The notes beneath the pieces were generated by a model. The model was not told where the DNA came from, searched no databases, and saw only the letters and a list, made by a program, of their open reading frames with translations. Of a stretch of 64,000 bases of DNA, positions 1 to 12,399 are shown one piece after another. Source of the stretch: Nectonema munidae (taxonomy: Eukaryota; Nematomorpha; Nectonematoida; Nectonematidae). Within the stretch, counting starts at the first letter, position 1. Each line of letters opens with the position of its first letter. A program made the translations under genes and the position numbers. The DNA lies in the NCBI GenBank assembly GCA_030549495.1, contig JAUIRK010000097.1, positions 1,791,348 through 1,855,347 of the forward strand, written 5' to 3'.

Positions 1-479
1 TATATAATGAAGTATTAAATTTTTGTTTACAAATTAAACAGTATAAAAATTTCTACAACCAATAAAAGAATTAGATTTTATGATTAAATTATTATTATCG
101 ATTTAAAATAGTAAACAAACAACCTTATTTTATTTTTTTTAGATTTTAGAAGAAAGAATAAATTCATTAGCCATAACAATGAATTGGAAGTACTGAGAAT
201 GAAAAAAGTTTTTTGATGCAAAGGAATTTTTTATTGGTTGAAATAAATAGACTATATACATGCATTGCGAAATATGTGAATCAAATATATTGAGATTTTG
301 TTGTTTTGCTTTTTCAGAGTTTTCCTATGTGCACATGTACACGCATAAACAGATCTACATGGACTAATATTTTGATCTGCTAACTAATTAGTGAATTAAA
401 GTGCGTGAATATGCATGGCTTTTGGTCGGCAGCTTTAAAGAAGTCACCGATGATAAAGCGGTCTGCTTCTTTAGGTGTC
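1..479. other. No gene recognised
   Basis: AT-rich sequence with no coding stretch or repeat that I can support. It could be the inner part of the hAT remnant whose end lies at about 575. Confidence 0.4.
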
Positions 480-580
480 GCGTGCTGCACTGAACTTTGA
501 AATCAAGTTGAGGGCCACAAAATATTATTCCGAGGTCCACAGTTGGCCCGTGGGTCGTGACTTTGAGACCTCTGCTTTAA
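480..580. mobile_element. hAT element terminal fragment
   Basis: Contains a GGCCCGTGGGTCGTGACTTT stretch followed by GAGACCTCTG, the style of a hAT (SPIN-like) right end. No matching left end was seen, so it is a remnant or the rest lies outside the window. Identification is by resemblance only. Confidence 0.45.
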
Positions 581-589
581 ATCCTTTGA

Positions 590-1735
590 AGTCTGGAGAA
601 ACAAGATTCCAAAAAACCTTGAGACGAAACCCTAGTTGTAATTAAAAAAGGCTTTGCTAACTCTTTGCAAACTCTGTGATAAAAAGGTACCTTCTTTTAT
701 AAGCGAGAGATATGACTTCGTTCATATCTGAAATACATGCAATTTACAAATTTGGCGCAAATTCATCGTTATAAAGCAAACTTTTGTAGTGACTTCCGTA
801 TTTGTAGTAGTGAAGTGAAATAGCATGGAGGTGAGTTGAAGTTGTGAATACTTCTTTCATTCTAGGCATACTGTTTGCATTGGAGATATGCTTTGAAATG
901 TCGTAAAGTAAACTTTGTTCTTGACAAACAGTTCGAGCGCCACAAGGCTACTGATTCGTTGGAACGTGCCCTTGAATTGACAATTTTCCCATTTTGAATA
1001 TCATTATATAGCTTAAACGTTGAGATGTTTCGTTCTTTGTATGTACAAACTCAAGCATCAGAATAGTTTCGGATACGCTAAAACTTTTTCTTTTCTTTAG
1101 GTAGCCACGCCAGTTGTTCGGATATGCAAAATTAGGATATTCGAAGATATTTTCAGGACGTGAAATAATACGTTACCTGTTATAAATTTTAACTACATTG
1201 TAACAAAGTTGTCTTGTTTAGTTTTTCTATTTTGAGAAGACAAGAATATGAAAAAGTTTCAAGTTTTTAAAATATATTATTCAAAATGACATTATAGTCA
1301 CCGAAAAACTCAAAACCGGTTCCTAGAAGCGATCTTTTTTTCAAAAATGCGTCAAAAATTTATAAAGTAAACATTTTGTTTAAAAAATATTTTATTTTGA
1401 AAAAATGTTGAACTAACACAAAAAAATAAAATAATAGCTACGGCCTAAAAATTTTTAACAAAAAAACTAACACTTCTTTTTTGTTCTTAAAAACAAAAGC
1501 ATTTATGCTTGATTTGATGCAGACAATCTTGATCGCAATTTAGAAGAAAAAAATCCAGCAGATGAAAAAACATCTTCAGATTCTACACTTGTTTCTGTTC
1601 CTTCAAAAAGCTTAAACTTATTACTTGCATTAAAGCAGTTTGAATTTTTCATCAATTGATCATTTTTGATTTGAATTCTTCTTTGCCTTTTCAAAGATTA
1701 ATTTATCATCATTTTTATGAATATTATGTACGGAC
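590..1735. other. No gene recognised
   Basis: AT-rich noncoding sequence. A short open frame at 1503-1694 (-) is rich in Ser, Lys and Asn and shows no recognisable domain. Confidence 0.4.
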
Positions 1736-1858
1736 TTAACAAAACACAAAAAGGACGCGTACAGACAAAAACCCTACCTGACAAAATCCCTCCGTTCAGA
1801 ATGGGATTTTGTCCGTAAGGGCTTTTGTCCATGGGGATTTTGTCCTACACCCGGACTT
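1736..1858. repeat. Repeat-like patch with GGGATTTTGTCC motifs
   Basis: The motif ATTTTGTCC recurs several times (about 1805-1850), once inverted as GACAAAATCCC (1779-1789). This is probably the end of a MITE, with no partner end found. Confidence 0.35.
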
Positions 1859-2289
1859 TATATGCTTATTCCAGCTATCCACCAGAACATTTTATTATTT
1901 TGCTGCAAATTTTATATTCTGATTCCTCTTTATTTCCAAATTATGGATTTACTATGAGTCGCCATATTTGAAAAATAAATTGTAGCAGAAAAAAATTAAA
2001 AAATAAAATTGTTTTTATAAAAGTATTAATTTGTTCCATGAGAGAGAGAGATTTATTTAACAACACTATATAGATCATAATTACAATAAAGCTAATATAA
2101 AAAAAACAATCCATTTTAACATGTTAAATTAGTGATAGTGAAGTATGGATACGCAAAAAGTCTACCAAAAGCGACTCAGTATGTGCAACCAGTATTAAAG
2201 AGAGAAAAATACCTTTAATTCATACGTAAGATGCAAATTTAGAATAGAGCTAAAAAACGAAATATGAGTATATTTCAATGTCTCCTACA

Positions 2290-3840
2290 AATATAAATGT
2301 TATTAAATCACATGGCAAATACTTTCCCAAAAAATCTTTTAATGCTGTTATATTTAGAAATAGGTGTCAACATGTTAGATTCATAAATAACTGGCTTATT
2401 TAATAATTTAGCAATTTTACTAGAAATGATTTGTTTATAAAACCTAGTCTTGTTATGCTCAATGTGTAATGATCCAAGAGAAGATAAGCGTGTATTATCG
2501 TAATGGAGTTTACTTTTAAAAGTAAGTATTCCAGTTAAGGGCTGTGCATACATTCCTTTAATGTACATACAAAGAACATGCATGACTTATAAGAAAACAA
2601 ATCCCTTAGCTTCAAGGAATTGCATTCAATAAAACTATCATTAGTATGACCATTGTACACTAGATGGAATACTGATCTCATAATTCTCTTCTAGGAAATC
2701 AATAGAACTTCTGTATTAACATGACCCCTAATCATGATGTAAAAGTATAGTAGAGGCTGAACTGAAGTTTTGAAATACCATATACTTACACTTGTCTCAC
2801 TTATTTCTAGATGATTCATTTTGAAAAACTTAACAGTTAAATCAACGTTCGAATTGAGATACTTGTTCTGAAGAATTTAACATCCTCACATAAATGTTAT
2901 AACTAATAATAGCCTCGTTTATCCATTTATCATAAACTTTTCTTCTATTAACCTTATTTCGTACGCCTAGTTGAACAATTTGCAAAAAAATAAACATAGC
3001 CTGTTCTAGAGAGTGTTTCCAAATAGAAAATTCTTCCCAACTCATCGATTTAGAATATTCATATATTAAGTTTTTATCTATGTTATAATTATTTTTAGAT
3101 TTACTATTGATAATATCAAGATTAAAGCTAATAAACGGCGGTAGATGATCTGAAATGCAAGCTTTTAGAGTTTCATATCTAAGGAATTTTAATTTATCCT
3201 AAAGAAATATATTATTATCAATGACCGTATTAGAATCAGGATGTGTGATGTTTTTTAATTAGCGGATATAGTGAAAAGACAATCATTATATCCATAAAAT
3301 TTGATACAATGGTAGATTTATGATTACAAAAATCTAAATTAATATCCCCTATAACTAAGCACCATTCTGTTGAATTAAATGACTCGGAAAGACTAAAAAA
3401 CTCATCACAAAATCCCAAGAGTACTTCCTTTAAATTTCCAGGAAGTCAATATATATTATGAATTAAAAAAATTCTTTTTCAGTAGTGAATACTTAGAAAA
3501 AATTTCAAAGAATTTTGATTCAAACTTCATACCGAGAATCTCATGTTTCAGAGAAGTATGCACTAAAAATTCGAAACCGCTATGCTATGATCTTTGAGAT
3601 GGAGAAGAAATAAAAATGTAGTCTGCTTTGTTATAATCATTATTATGATCAGAAATCATAGACCAAGTTTCCTGAAGAAAAATAACCTTAAAAATCTGAA
3701 TCATATTTAGATTTAATAGATTGTATATTTTGTGAGAGAACATTAAAATTACCTAAAATATTTCCTATGTTATTGACATAATAATCAATAGATTCTACAT
3801 CTACAATCAAAAGGACCAGGTCGTTTTTTACCTAGCTCAT
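2290..3840 (-). mobile_element. Jockey/CR1-like LINE, decayed, reverse-transcriptase core missing
   Basis: On the - strand, 3418-3236 encodes CLVIGDINLDF and, in another frame near 3240-3200, HPDSNTVIDNNIF: the late endonuclease motifs of a non-LTR element. 3045-2842 encodes a linker with RRKVYDKWINEAI. 2583-2308 encodes HYDNTRLSSLGSLHIEHNKT and a tail resembling the C-terminus of jockey-type polymerases. Only about 260 bases separate linker and C-terminus, so the reverse-transcriptase core has been deleted. At least two frame changes are present. Confidence 0.7.
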
Positions 3841-3876
3841 TATAATATGAAAGATAATTATTAACAGCCATGCTGT

Positions 3877-4138
3877 AAATTAAAGGAAAAATAAAATTAA
3901 AATAGTTCAAAAGGAAAACAGTAAATTTATTAATGTAATATAATATATCGGAAGGACAACGTTCAAGCCAAAAATGTGAACAAAGTTTCTCTAAGAAAAT
4001 CTAACAAATCTTTGTTCATATTTTTCTTTAACTGCCTGAAAAAGGAACGTTGTTCTTCCGAAATATATTGCATTAATAAATTTACTGTTCCCTTTTTGAA
4101 ATATTTTAAATTTTATTTTTCCTTTAAATTAAATTGGA
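3877..4138. repeat. Foldback (long inverted-repeat) element, about 262 bp
   Basis: The left arm from 3877 reads as the reverse complement of the right arm ending near 4138. Shared blocks include CAGTAAATTTATTAATG and a CGGAAG-ACAACGTTC stretch. The arms are about 90 bp and imperfect, around a central unpaired part. No coding capacity. It is probably a MITE or foldback transposon. Confidence 0.7.
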
Positions 4139-5360
4139 TAAAAACTTAAGTAAAATTCCAATTCTTTTGACTAAAGTCAAACCCCTTTTTTAAACCAGTT
4201 TCTGTTTTTAATAATTAAAAACATATAAAACTAACTTAACTATATAAATAAGAACGGTTAAAATCCGTTCTGCAGAACCGCTTTTACATCTCTAGTTGTA
4301 TATAAAACTATTAAAGACCGATGTACTTTTGCTGTGACTAAGCTGGTCAGCATAAACTTAAGCCTTTTTATATGAGCCAGTTTTTCCAGTCTAGATGTTT
4401 TCATCATGCTAATATGAGTTCGATACCAATACGGTGGCAGTCTCCCAAATGCCAGAACTGCAATGAATGTAGTTGTATCAAGCAACGCAATCTTAGAACA
4501 ATTTGAAATTAGTTCTTCGACATAGTCTATCTATATCCCCCTGTAAATCTTTAATATCTCTGTTTTCAGTTTTTTTAAGGTTTCATTAATCATGCTAAAC
4601 TTTATTTAATTTCAATAAAACGATGAATTAAGAAATGAATTCAACTTTTTAAAATAATTTGCAAATGTAAAAAATTCAAATTAAAAGGGAGGGTGTTTGA
4701 ATTACAAAAGGGTGGGACGGAATCAAAATCGGTATATATTGTATTTTCATTCACTTCGAGAAAAATACATTTTTAATGCTTTTTGGCACTCGTTTCAACA
4801 TTGGGATGAATTAAAGAGAGGTAAATAAATTCTTCTCTCGTGCCACGAAATCTTTTTTATGATTTCATGCTACAATCACTTGATTCCACAAACAGTCAAT
4901 GAAGATCTTTAAATTAGATTATTTTCTCATTTGTCCATCTTTAGTTCGTTTTTTGTTTCTCTTTGTGAAGATAATCTAATTTCTCAGAGTGTATCATTAT
5001 TGTTCATATTCGAGTTAACAATACAACTAATGAGAGAGTTGAATGAAAAAAAATGTTTGTAATTTATAAAAAATTTTCCTTCATAACATTTTTTCCTTCA
5101 AGATTCTACTTTACCCATTGTGAAAAAGGCAATGATCAATTTTTGAAATTGATTTTCCTCCTATTTTTCTGGTAGGGGTAAACACTTTCATAATTTTTCC
5201 AAGTAAATCTTAATCTCACCCATTCTTTATACCATTCACAAGTTTTACTCCAATATTCTATCATCATTACTTTTATTTTGTCTAATACATAACCCTTCTC
5301 ATCATTTTTTTCTGTCTCACTTCCTTCTATCTACTCATCCTTTGAGGTTTCATACTTTAA
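4139..5360. other. No gene recognised
   Basis: AT-rich. An open frame at 4485-4258 (-) encodes a 75-residue peptide (LDTTTFIAVLAFGRLPPYWY) that I could not assign. Nothing else can be supported. Confidence 0.35.
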
Positions 5361-5426
5361 CAAGTCAAAATATGTCTATGTCTCAGGAAGATCCTTCGTA
5401 ATGTGATTCCTAACCGTATAAATATT
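5361..5426. repeat. Dispersed repeat, copy 1
   Basis: About 66 bp (CAAGTCAAAATATGTCTATG and following) closely matches 8320-8385 in the same orientation. On the - strand both can be read as a protein-like ITKDLPET segment, which suggests a decayed transposon gene. Confidence 0.6.
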
Positions 5427-5429
5427 CTA

Positions 5430-7550
5430 TTTTTTCAAATCTGCCTTACCTTGTTCTTCCATATTTAAAAGTTTACCATCTTTTCTTTCTTCTACGTACA
5501 ATTCAATGTTATTTGAAGAATCACTGTTTTCAAAACTGAGTTCTTTTCTTATCCTAGTAATTTGATCAACAAGTATGTTATTTCGATCAATACACAAGTA
5601 TATTAAATTACACACCTTCAAAAGGCAATGTATTCTTTCATATACTAGGTATATTATATTCTCTAATTTTTTAGTTTTCCTGTTTGTACCCCGCGCAAGA
5701 ATATTCTTCTATCGACCTTATACTTTCATTCCTTATGCCATCTTCCGACAAATTGCATCATTTTTTCCATGATGTTTGCATGTTTCAATAGCTTCCTTTA
5801 GTTCTCTAAGTACATATCAAGACATGATTCTTAAACAATTTTAATATGTCATAACGAAAAAAAGTCGAGTTTAATTTTATATTTTTTACATTTTATAGTC
5901 TTTAACTTCTTAAATTTGTTAAAATATTTATGCTTGTTTTAACTAAAAAATTATCTTTTTGAAACATGCAATTTTTCTATTATTTTTTTTAATTCCCCAT
6001 TCTTCTCTAGAATCGATTAAAAGTCATAAATCTTATTAAATTGGAGAAAATTTTGAGATATTTATTTTATCTTGAATGGTTCATGGAATATCATTTGGCT
6101 GGTGGTGTAGCATTTATGACACGCCGGGCCATAATTTTGAAGACTAATTATTTTCTTTCTTTTTCAAAGAAACTTTATGAATTTAAATCAGAGGATTCTC
6201 ATTCTTTGTTACACTGGTGTCAGTCCTGGAAGGGTTAATCAATCGAAAAAGCTTACTAAATGTTCTGACTCGCGAGCCCTGACCGTGAAAAATACATTCA
6301 CATGTTGCTTCATCAAAGAATGTCTTTTTTCAATTCTTTTGTTTTTATTTTTTGCACTTTTGGATTGGACTCAGTTGTTATCATAGATTTTTCTAAGGAA
6401 AGCACTGATTTTGAGTCATGACATTTGAAAAAGGGTTTTGTAATGGAGTATATCCCCATTAAGAAGAACATAACTATATTATCTTCATACGTTTGTAAGT
6501 TTTATCAAAGATATTTTTATTAGGCATAGAAAAGGCATTTCATTACAATAACAGTAGACAATGGGTAATATCGTATCTCTGTTGAATTTCCATATTGGTT
6601 TATACTGCCTTGCCAATACCACCTAATGGTGAGGAACTCTGAATTTTTTTGAACCTAATTATTTATAGTTTAAATACGGTATATATAAAAGTTGAATCAA
6701 AATGAACGTTTACCCTTGAAATTTTTCTTGCATTCTCTATACTCAGAATTATATTTGAAGAGGCTTTTAACATAATTTTTTTCTTATAGCATTATTTGTT
6801 TATCACATTTGAAATCTTTCATTGACAGGAGGCAATAAAAGTTCGACGTAAAGGACCATTAGTTAGACACGAAACTTAATTTTCAATATGATGACAAAGT
6901 TGGTTTAATAATAATTGAATAAAATGATAAAAGATCTAGACTAGACACAAATTGTAAACCACATTACTTCTCCGAATGCTGAGCTGGCCCTATCTCTCAA
7001 AAGATTTCACATTTCATATCATCATGAATTCGTTTCAAATTTGATATGTTTTACATAAATTTTTTGATTGCTTTTGTCTCCTTTTACCTATTTTCAGTGT
7101 ATGATCCTTACTATGTCCTCTTTCTTTACATTTCTCTTCGTCATTTTAGTGCATTTGTTTACCCATGTTTAAAATTGTCTATAGCATGTCATCTATCTAT
7201 CTATATATATATACTTTACATATATCTACCTTCTCCCAGTTTTCATCATTCATTATGTAAATACGATGATGTTCGCATTATAGACTCCCATGAATTTTCC
7301 CTCCTTCTTTTTTCAACAGATTTAAATTTGACAAGTAGTATTTGGAAATGGTATGAAAATATTTTTTGGAACTCTTTATCTCCATTTAAACCCTAGATTA
7401 TTCTATTGCGATTAATTTAGAAAATGGTTCCTTATTTGGGTTTTTAAAACAAAGAATATTTAATTATTATTTAAATTTGCGAATTATTTCTTCTTTTTTT
7501 TCGAGCATAGGAATAAGGAGATATCTCTTTTTGAAACGAAAAAGTTGTTA
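5430..7550. other. No gene recognised
   Basis: AT-rich noncoding sequence with (ATCT)n/(AT)n at about 7193-7222. The long open frame at 7046-7396 (+) is a low-complexity hydrophobic translation and is not supported as a gene. Upstream IA-2 exons could be here, but none could be recognised. Confidence 0.35.
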
Positions 7551-7553
7551 TTA

Positions 7554-7639
7554 TTAACCCGTTGAGTACCATCATTTAAAATTCCATTGAAATTGAAACC
7601 ACACCATTAATCTTTAAAATGCTGGTGCTCAAAGGTTTA
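7554..7639. mobile_element. Short TTAA-type (piggyBac-like) MITE
   Basis: Starts TTAA|CCCGTTGAGTACCA and ends with TGGTGCTCAAAGG followed by TTTA. The ends are imperfect inverted repeats of about 15 bp. TTAA flanking and a CCC start are typical of piggyBac derivatives. Confidence 0.5.
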
Positions 7640-9385
7640 TAAGTTCATTCTCTTTATTATTTTCATAACATTTTCGATACACGAAACCCATATGTATATC
7701 TGAACACCCTTTACTGATATTGGATCGCGTTGCTTCTATTTTATATTGAGCTTTCTTAGTGTGGAAATTTTTTGTACGTTCACTTTTTTGTCTTTGCTTT
7801 CTAGAATCTGGCTGGACTTATATCGATAAATGAAATAAGTAAAACGGTCTTATAAGTTAGATGGTGTGTGTACAAGTGTTAATCGCTCAATATCTTGCGT
7901 TTGAATAACATCGTCACCCAATCTAGAGTGGTATCCGGTAGATTTCTCGAAATCATTTGCTTGAATTAAATTGTTTGAAAGCTAAATGCTCGAAAAAAAT
8001 TTAGCGTACATAATTTTGCACAAAATTTCTATGGAATATTGTAAATAATAAAATTTAATAAAGTATACATTTAGTTTGTTTGTAAGAAGGTTAGTTATCC
8101 AGTTAAATTTGTCAGTTTGATAGTTAGAAACTACTACTTTTCTAACAATCGTCAATTCGATCAATTAAATTCAATGAATTTACTTTTCAGCATTCGATTA
8201 GCACTGGACGATCCTATTACCTTCAACCAATAATCGTTTATATTTTATTGAACCCATTCGTCCCCATTTTTTAATTAAAAAAATTTTAGCCACACATTTT
8301 CCCCTGCTGCTCCCATGAACAAGTCAAAATATCTCTATGTCTCAGGAAGATCTTTCGTAATGTTATTCTTAACCGTATAATTATCTTTTCATCTCTAGTA
8401 GAGTAAGAGGTCGTACATATGTTTTTTTGTTTCTTTGTAGAATTTAAAAAGCCCTTTTTTACATCATACATTTTTGTAATAAAAGTGGGTATTGCAGTTT
8501 TAAGATCTGAAAGACCTGATAACACGCTCTCTTTTTAGCATTATTATTTTTGTGTATTCATTACCTAATTTTTTATAAACTTATCTTTTCCTTACATCCT
8601 TCATTTTATTTTTAATGATCATATTCTGATTAAACATGAAAATTTTTAACACATTTTTTAACAAGTACTTAAATCTGAATTATATATGTTTTTATTACAA
8701 CTCAGAATGAGAAATATTCACAATTTTATTTCGTATAAATATTTCACTGGAAAAATTGTATAAACAGAACAGACCATGCAGAGTTAATCTCACTTGAGGC
8801 TCGCTCTTTATTTTTTCCAACTTAGACCCGCCCAAAAAACGGCCAATTTTAAAGCATGGATAAACGAGCCTCTTCCATACACGTGTATTGCTCTAACTCA
8901 ATCTTCTCTTAGCTTAACCCAGTCGTTCTCAACGTGGGGGCATTGATGATCTTTAAACTTTTTTGAAATTCGTACATATGTGCACCAGAATTTCTAAAGT
9001 AATCCTGTTTTATATTTTTCCTTTTAACGAAATAAAATAGTTAGACAGATTTCACTTTGAACATTTCTGTTAATTTCAATTCCTTATGTGAGACTGGGTT
9101 CTTCAATCTTACCAAAAATAAGAAACGAAATTAACCAAATATGGACTCCATTTTGAAATTTGCGTTAGGAGTGAAATCAATACAAATTCACTAACAATCT
9201 GAAAAGAAGCGGATTTTTAGCTATCTCAATAATAAAATTCTTGTTTTCTAAATGGAAAATTATTCAAATGATTTTACTCTATTTTTTGTGATAAAAAAAA
9301 TTAAATACAAAATATTAAGTGTCCAAAATTTAAGATAAAGCAAAATAGTTTTTCAAAGCAATAAAATTTTGAAAGAAAACTAGCC
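7640..9385. other. No gene recognised; scattered transposon traces
   Basis: 7905-7950 contains GTGGTATCCGGTAG, the inverted form of a motif at 12541. About 8920-8945 (CGTTCTCAACGTGGGGGC) looks like a hAT end. Otherwise AT-rich noncoding sequence. Confidence 0.35.
8320..8385. repeat. Dispersed repeat, copy 2
   Basis: Second copy of the repeat at 5361-5426, differing at only a few positions. Its family is unknown. Confidence 0.6.
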
Positions 9386-9540
9386 ATTAGAGGCCTGCGC
9401 GGGGCTAGCCACTCGCTCGGCTTGAATGACTCTCACATTAATTGCGGGTGCGGGTTATTACTGCGGGACAGGACGGGCGTGGTTTCAATGTTAGTAATGT
9501 GAGTTAATGCGGGTTAACTTGTAAAATTGCGGGTTTTTAC
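9386..9540. repeat. GC-rich hAT-like terminal patch
   Basis: GAGGCCTGCGCGGGG followed by repeated TGCGGGT motifs stands out from the AT-rich surroundings and resembles hAT element ends. No partner end found. Confidence 0.35.
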
Positions 9541-9830
9541 GAATTAATTAAAAAAAATCGTTTAATTTGTAAGATACATGCATAATAGCTCATATTTGAT
9601 TGTATAAAGTTTAACATCAGTAAAGTACACACGGACACTTTTATATCATCAAAATTCCAATATTTTTTTGTAGGTGCAAAATAATGAAATGCGGTGGATT
9701 AGGCCTCCTTGTGTAACGCACTAATTTCTACATGTACACTGTACATGATTATTCATGACATTTGAAGAAGTTCCTGAGTCATAATATATGAATATTGTAT
9801 ATGAGCACAATAGGAAAACTCCATTTTATT

Positions 9831-10058
9831 ATATAGGTAAATAAAGAAAACCTTTTAGTACTTTTAAGAAGTCGTTATCAAATGAAAATATTTCAGTCGT
9901 CCTATAACCACCTTCTTCAGTTCTTTGCAAGAAGTATAATTAAAGACAATTTCTTGCATACAACTGAAGAAGGTGGTTATAAGACTACTGAAATATTTTC
10001 TTTTGAACAAAGACTTCCTTAAAGGTGGTACTTAAAAGTTTTCTTAATTTACCTATAT
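9831..10058. repeat. Foldback element, 228 bp
   Basis: The outer ends are ATATAGGTAA and TTACCTATAT. The arms run inward over about 100 bp with some gaps. The inner 50 bp are nearly perfect (TATAACCACCTTCTTCAGTT against AACTGAAGAAGGTGGTTATA), with a short loop near 9950. No coding capacity. Confidence 0.85.
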
Positions 10059-10159
10059 TGTATAATGTTAAAATACACTATAGTAAAGGGACAGTCTTCT
10101 TTAAATTTTATACAGGAATAAAGCTCCAACTATTTTCGATATTTAACGACTAATTGCCC

Positions 10160-10420
10160 ACTATCTCACGCATAAAAAAAACTAGTAACGGTTACTAGAA
10201 AATACAAGTAAATTTACTGTCCATAAAATCACTCATTAATTAGTATAATTTACTATTTTTTTTCTAGTGATTTTGAAGTATTTTTACTATTAAGTTAGTA
10301 ATATTTACTTGACTCTTTCAAAGTTACTTTAAGTATTTTTACTCAAAAAGTAGTTATATTTACTATATTTTTTGATCAATAAATAGTGTTTTTACTACAA
10401 AATTAGTAACATTTAAAGAA
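10160..10420. repeat. Degenerate tandem repeat, unit about 60-66 bp
   Basis: The core AGTATTTTTACT...TTAGTAATATTTACT occurs about three times (near 10272, 10336, 10386), with related half-units before. It is old and diverged. Confidence 0.6.
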
Positions 10421-11089
10421 TATTACCATGCTGAAATGAAATTTAGTTATCTTTTATTAATTTATTGTATATAATTATTTTCAAAAATATTAAATAAATA
10501 AAAAACCAATCATATATATCCTCAAATAAACAAAAGCTTTGGTAGTATTTTATTAATAATAAGATAGAAAATTATAGAGAAATTCAAAAATTTTTATTTA
10601 TTAAAAAAGAAACATTCAAAATATTTTTATCAATATTTTCGGAGTCTGTATTTCTTTCTTCTGAGAAAATACTTTTCTTTATCATCATCTGAAAAACACC
10701 AGATTTTTCTTCTTCGAAACACAAAACACTTTTAATATTTTCTCGGAACATTGTGCTCATGCACAAAATAGCATAATATCTTTTATATCCTAAATAAAAA
10801 AAATAAATTGTTTTAATAACAAAAGTTTTTAACATCGTATACTTTTTCGCAACTCCAAATTTTTCTCCATCTCAATTTCTCTTTCAAGTTTCACGTAGAA
10901 TTCATCTTTTTCTTTTTTCAGGCAAAAAATTAAAATTAGGTCAACATATTTATCGAGTCTTGTAAAAAAAATGCACACTTCCATCTGAATTGTTCATAAC
11001 TTGGGGTTTTAATCTTTGAAACTCTAACAAAATCTATAATTTAAATAAAATACATATATTAAACTAAATATATTTAAATTTTACCTGTG

Positions 11090-11446
11090 TGTAGGACTTC
11101 AAATAAGGATATTTGATCAAAATTTCAGATATTTTCAATAATTTCATTACGTCTAAATGGAAATGTAATGTTCATTTTAAGAGTTACAATTTCTTCATTT
11201 TTTTGTTCCACTTTATAATACTCCCGTTTTAGCCATTCAGTATGAACTTCTATTGAGAGCAAATCTTCTGAATGAGGTAATTCAGGTAAGTAATAGTCCA
11301 AGCCCCATTCACGAATAGACTTTGTTGTTTTCTCTTCAGATATCGACATTGAACGCTTTCTACTTTTTACTTCTTTCACATCTTTTTCGTTGCTCTTTCT
11401 TTCGTTGCCGAATTTTAATTTTAATTTCTCTCTCCAGTATGTCTTA
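11090..11446 (-). pseudogene. Decayed exon of an uncharacterised invertebrate/fish protein family
   Basis: The - strand reads TYWREKLKLKFGNERKSNEK, then SIREWGLDYYLPELPHSEDL, later TEWLKREYYKVEQKNEEI and MNITFPFRRNEII. The pattern 'YLP..P.GED..S...H...LK.E..K....+..LM..TF.+RR.E++' is one I recall from uncharacterised, often multi-copy proteins; no function is known to me. The frame changes near 11120, after which ISEILIKYPYLKSYTQ continues up to a donor GTAAAA at about 11083. A possible acceptor lies at 11446. Further - strand fragments at 10835-10584 may belong to it. I cannot tell whether it is a mobile or a host gene. Confidence 0.45.
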
Positions 11447-11738
11447 AAATAAAAATGAATTTCAAAGTTAAATAACCATGAATTTTACTTTAACTGATTC
11501 TTTCGGTAGCAAACTTTCTTTATATAAGTATGGATAGCTTACTTACTATATGTAAGTAACAGTGTAATTAAAGTGGCTTAATATTTTCCCATGGCATATG
11601 ATAAGAAAAAAAAATCTTTAACATTAAATTCGTTTCAAAAGCATGTTCAAATTAAAAAAACTAGGAACTATTTTTTCAAATTCCAAGATATTTTTTACTT
11701 TTAAGTTTATATAAGAAATGTAAAAAAAATGTCTGTCT

Positions 11739-11960
11739 GTGTGTCTGTCGCTGGAAACATTTTGATTCGTTGAATTTATTTATGTTTTGTGTTTTTTTTA
11801 TATGGTGTGATGAGTTTGTATTTGATGGTTTGATATATTAGCAACTAATGAGACCATATAAAAAAAACAGACAACCAATGATCCTGGAGAAACAAATACA
11901 CACTACCAAGAATCCTATGTTTCGAGCGAAGCGAGAAACGACCACGAGACCGGCTAGTAT
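11739..11960. mobile_element. Helitron-like 3' terminal segment
   Basis: Begins with a TGTCTGTCTGTGTGTCTGTC run and ends in a GC-richer block, TTTCGAGCGAAGCGAG, followed about 20 bases later by CCGGCTAG|T. A GC hairpin block ahead of CTAG is the style of Helitron 3' ends in arthropods. An internal inverted repeat (GTTTTTTTTATATGG and CCATATAAAAAAAAC) is also present. The 5' end was not located. Confidence 0.45.
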
Positions 11961-12399
11961 ATATATATATATTAATCTTTGTGTTTTTTTAGTTTCATAA
12001 AAATCCCCCTAACCTATTTTAACCTTCGACTTTTCAGTCATTATTTGGTATATTATATCTAAAAATAATCATTTGTTTTTTTAATAAAGAACTTTATTTT
12101 TAAGAAAAAAATACCAATTTATACATGTAATAAATTATTCCTTATTTCAAAAAGATATATAAAAGAAGGTTTATTAAAGTTTTATTATAAAAAAAATATG
12201 TATATATACACAGAATTTGAGAAGAAGTAAAGGAAGTTAGAGACAATGACAATAAGTCTATATTAAAGCTGCTTTTCCTGCACTTAAAACATACTTAAAG
12301 AAAGACATTTTGAGGTATGAAGATACAAATAAATATGTTGTATACAGTTAGTAATTTTATAAAATGTATGCATATATACGCAAATTGTAGGATTATCTT

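Noticed and set aside
4258-4485. 75-codon open frame (-) with LDTTTFIAVLAFGRLPPYWY
   Set aside because: Looks protein-like but I could not assign a family or find connected exons.
6085-6300. Possible tRNA-like head (GGTGGTGTAGCATTTATGAC)
   Set aside because: No box B at the right distance and no pairing arms, so it is not supported as a tRNA or SINE.
7046-7396. 116-codon open frame (+)
   Set aside because: The translation is low-complexity hydrophobic, from an AT/CT-rich stretch with a microsatellite, and shows no motif.
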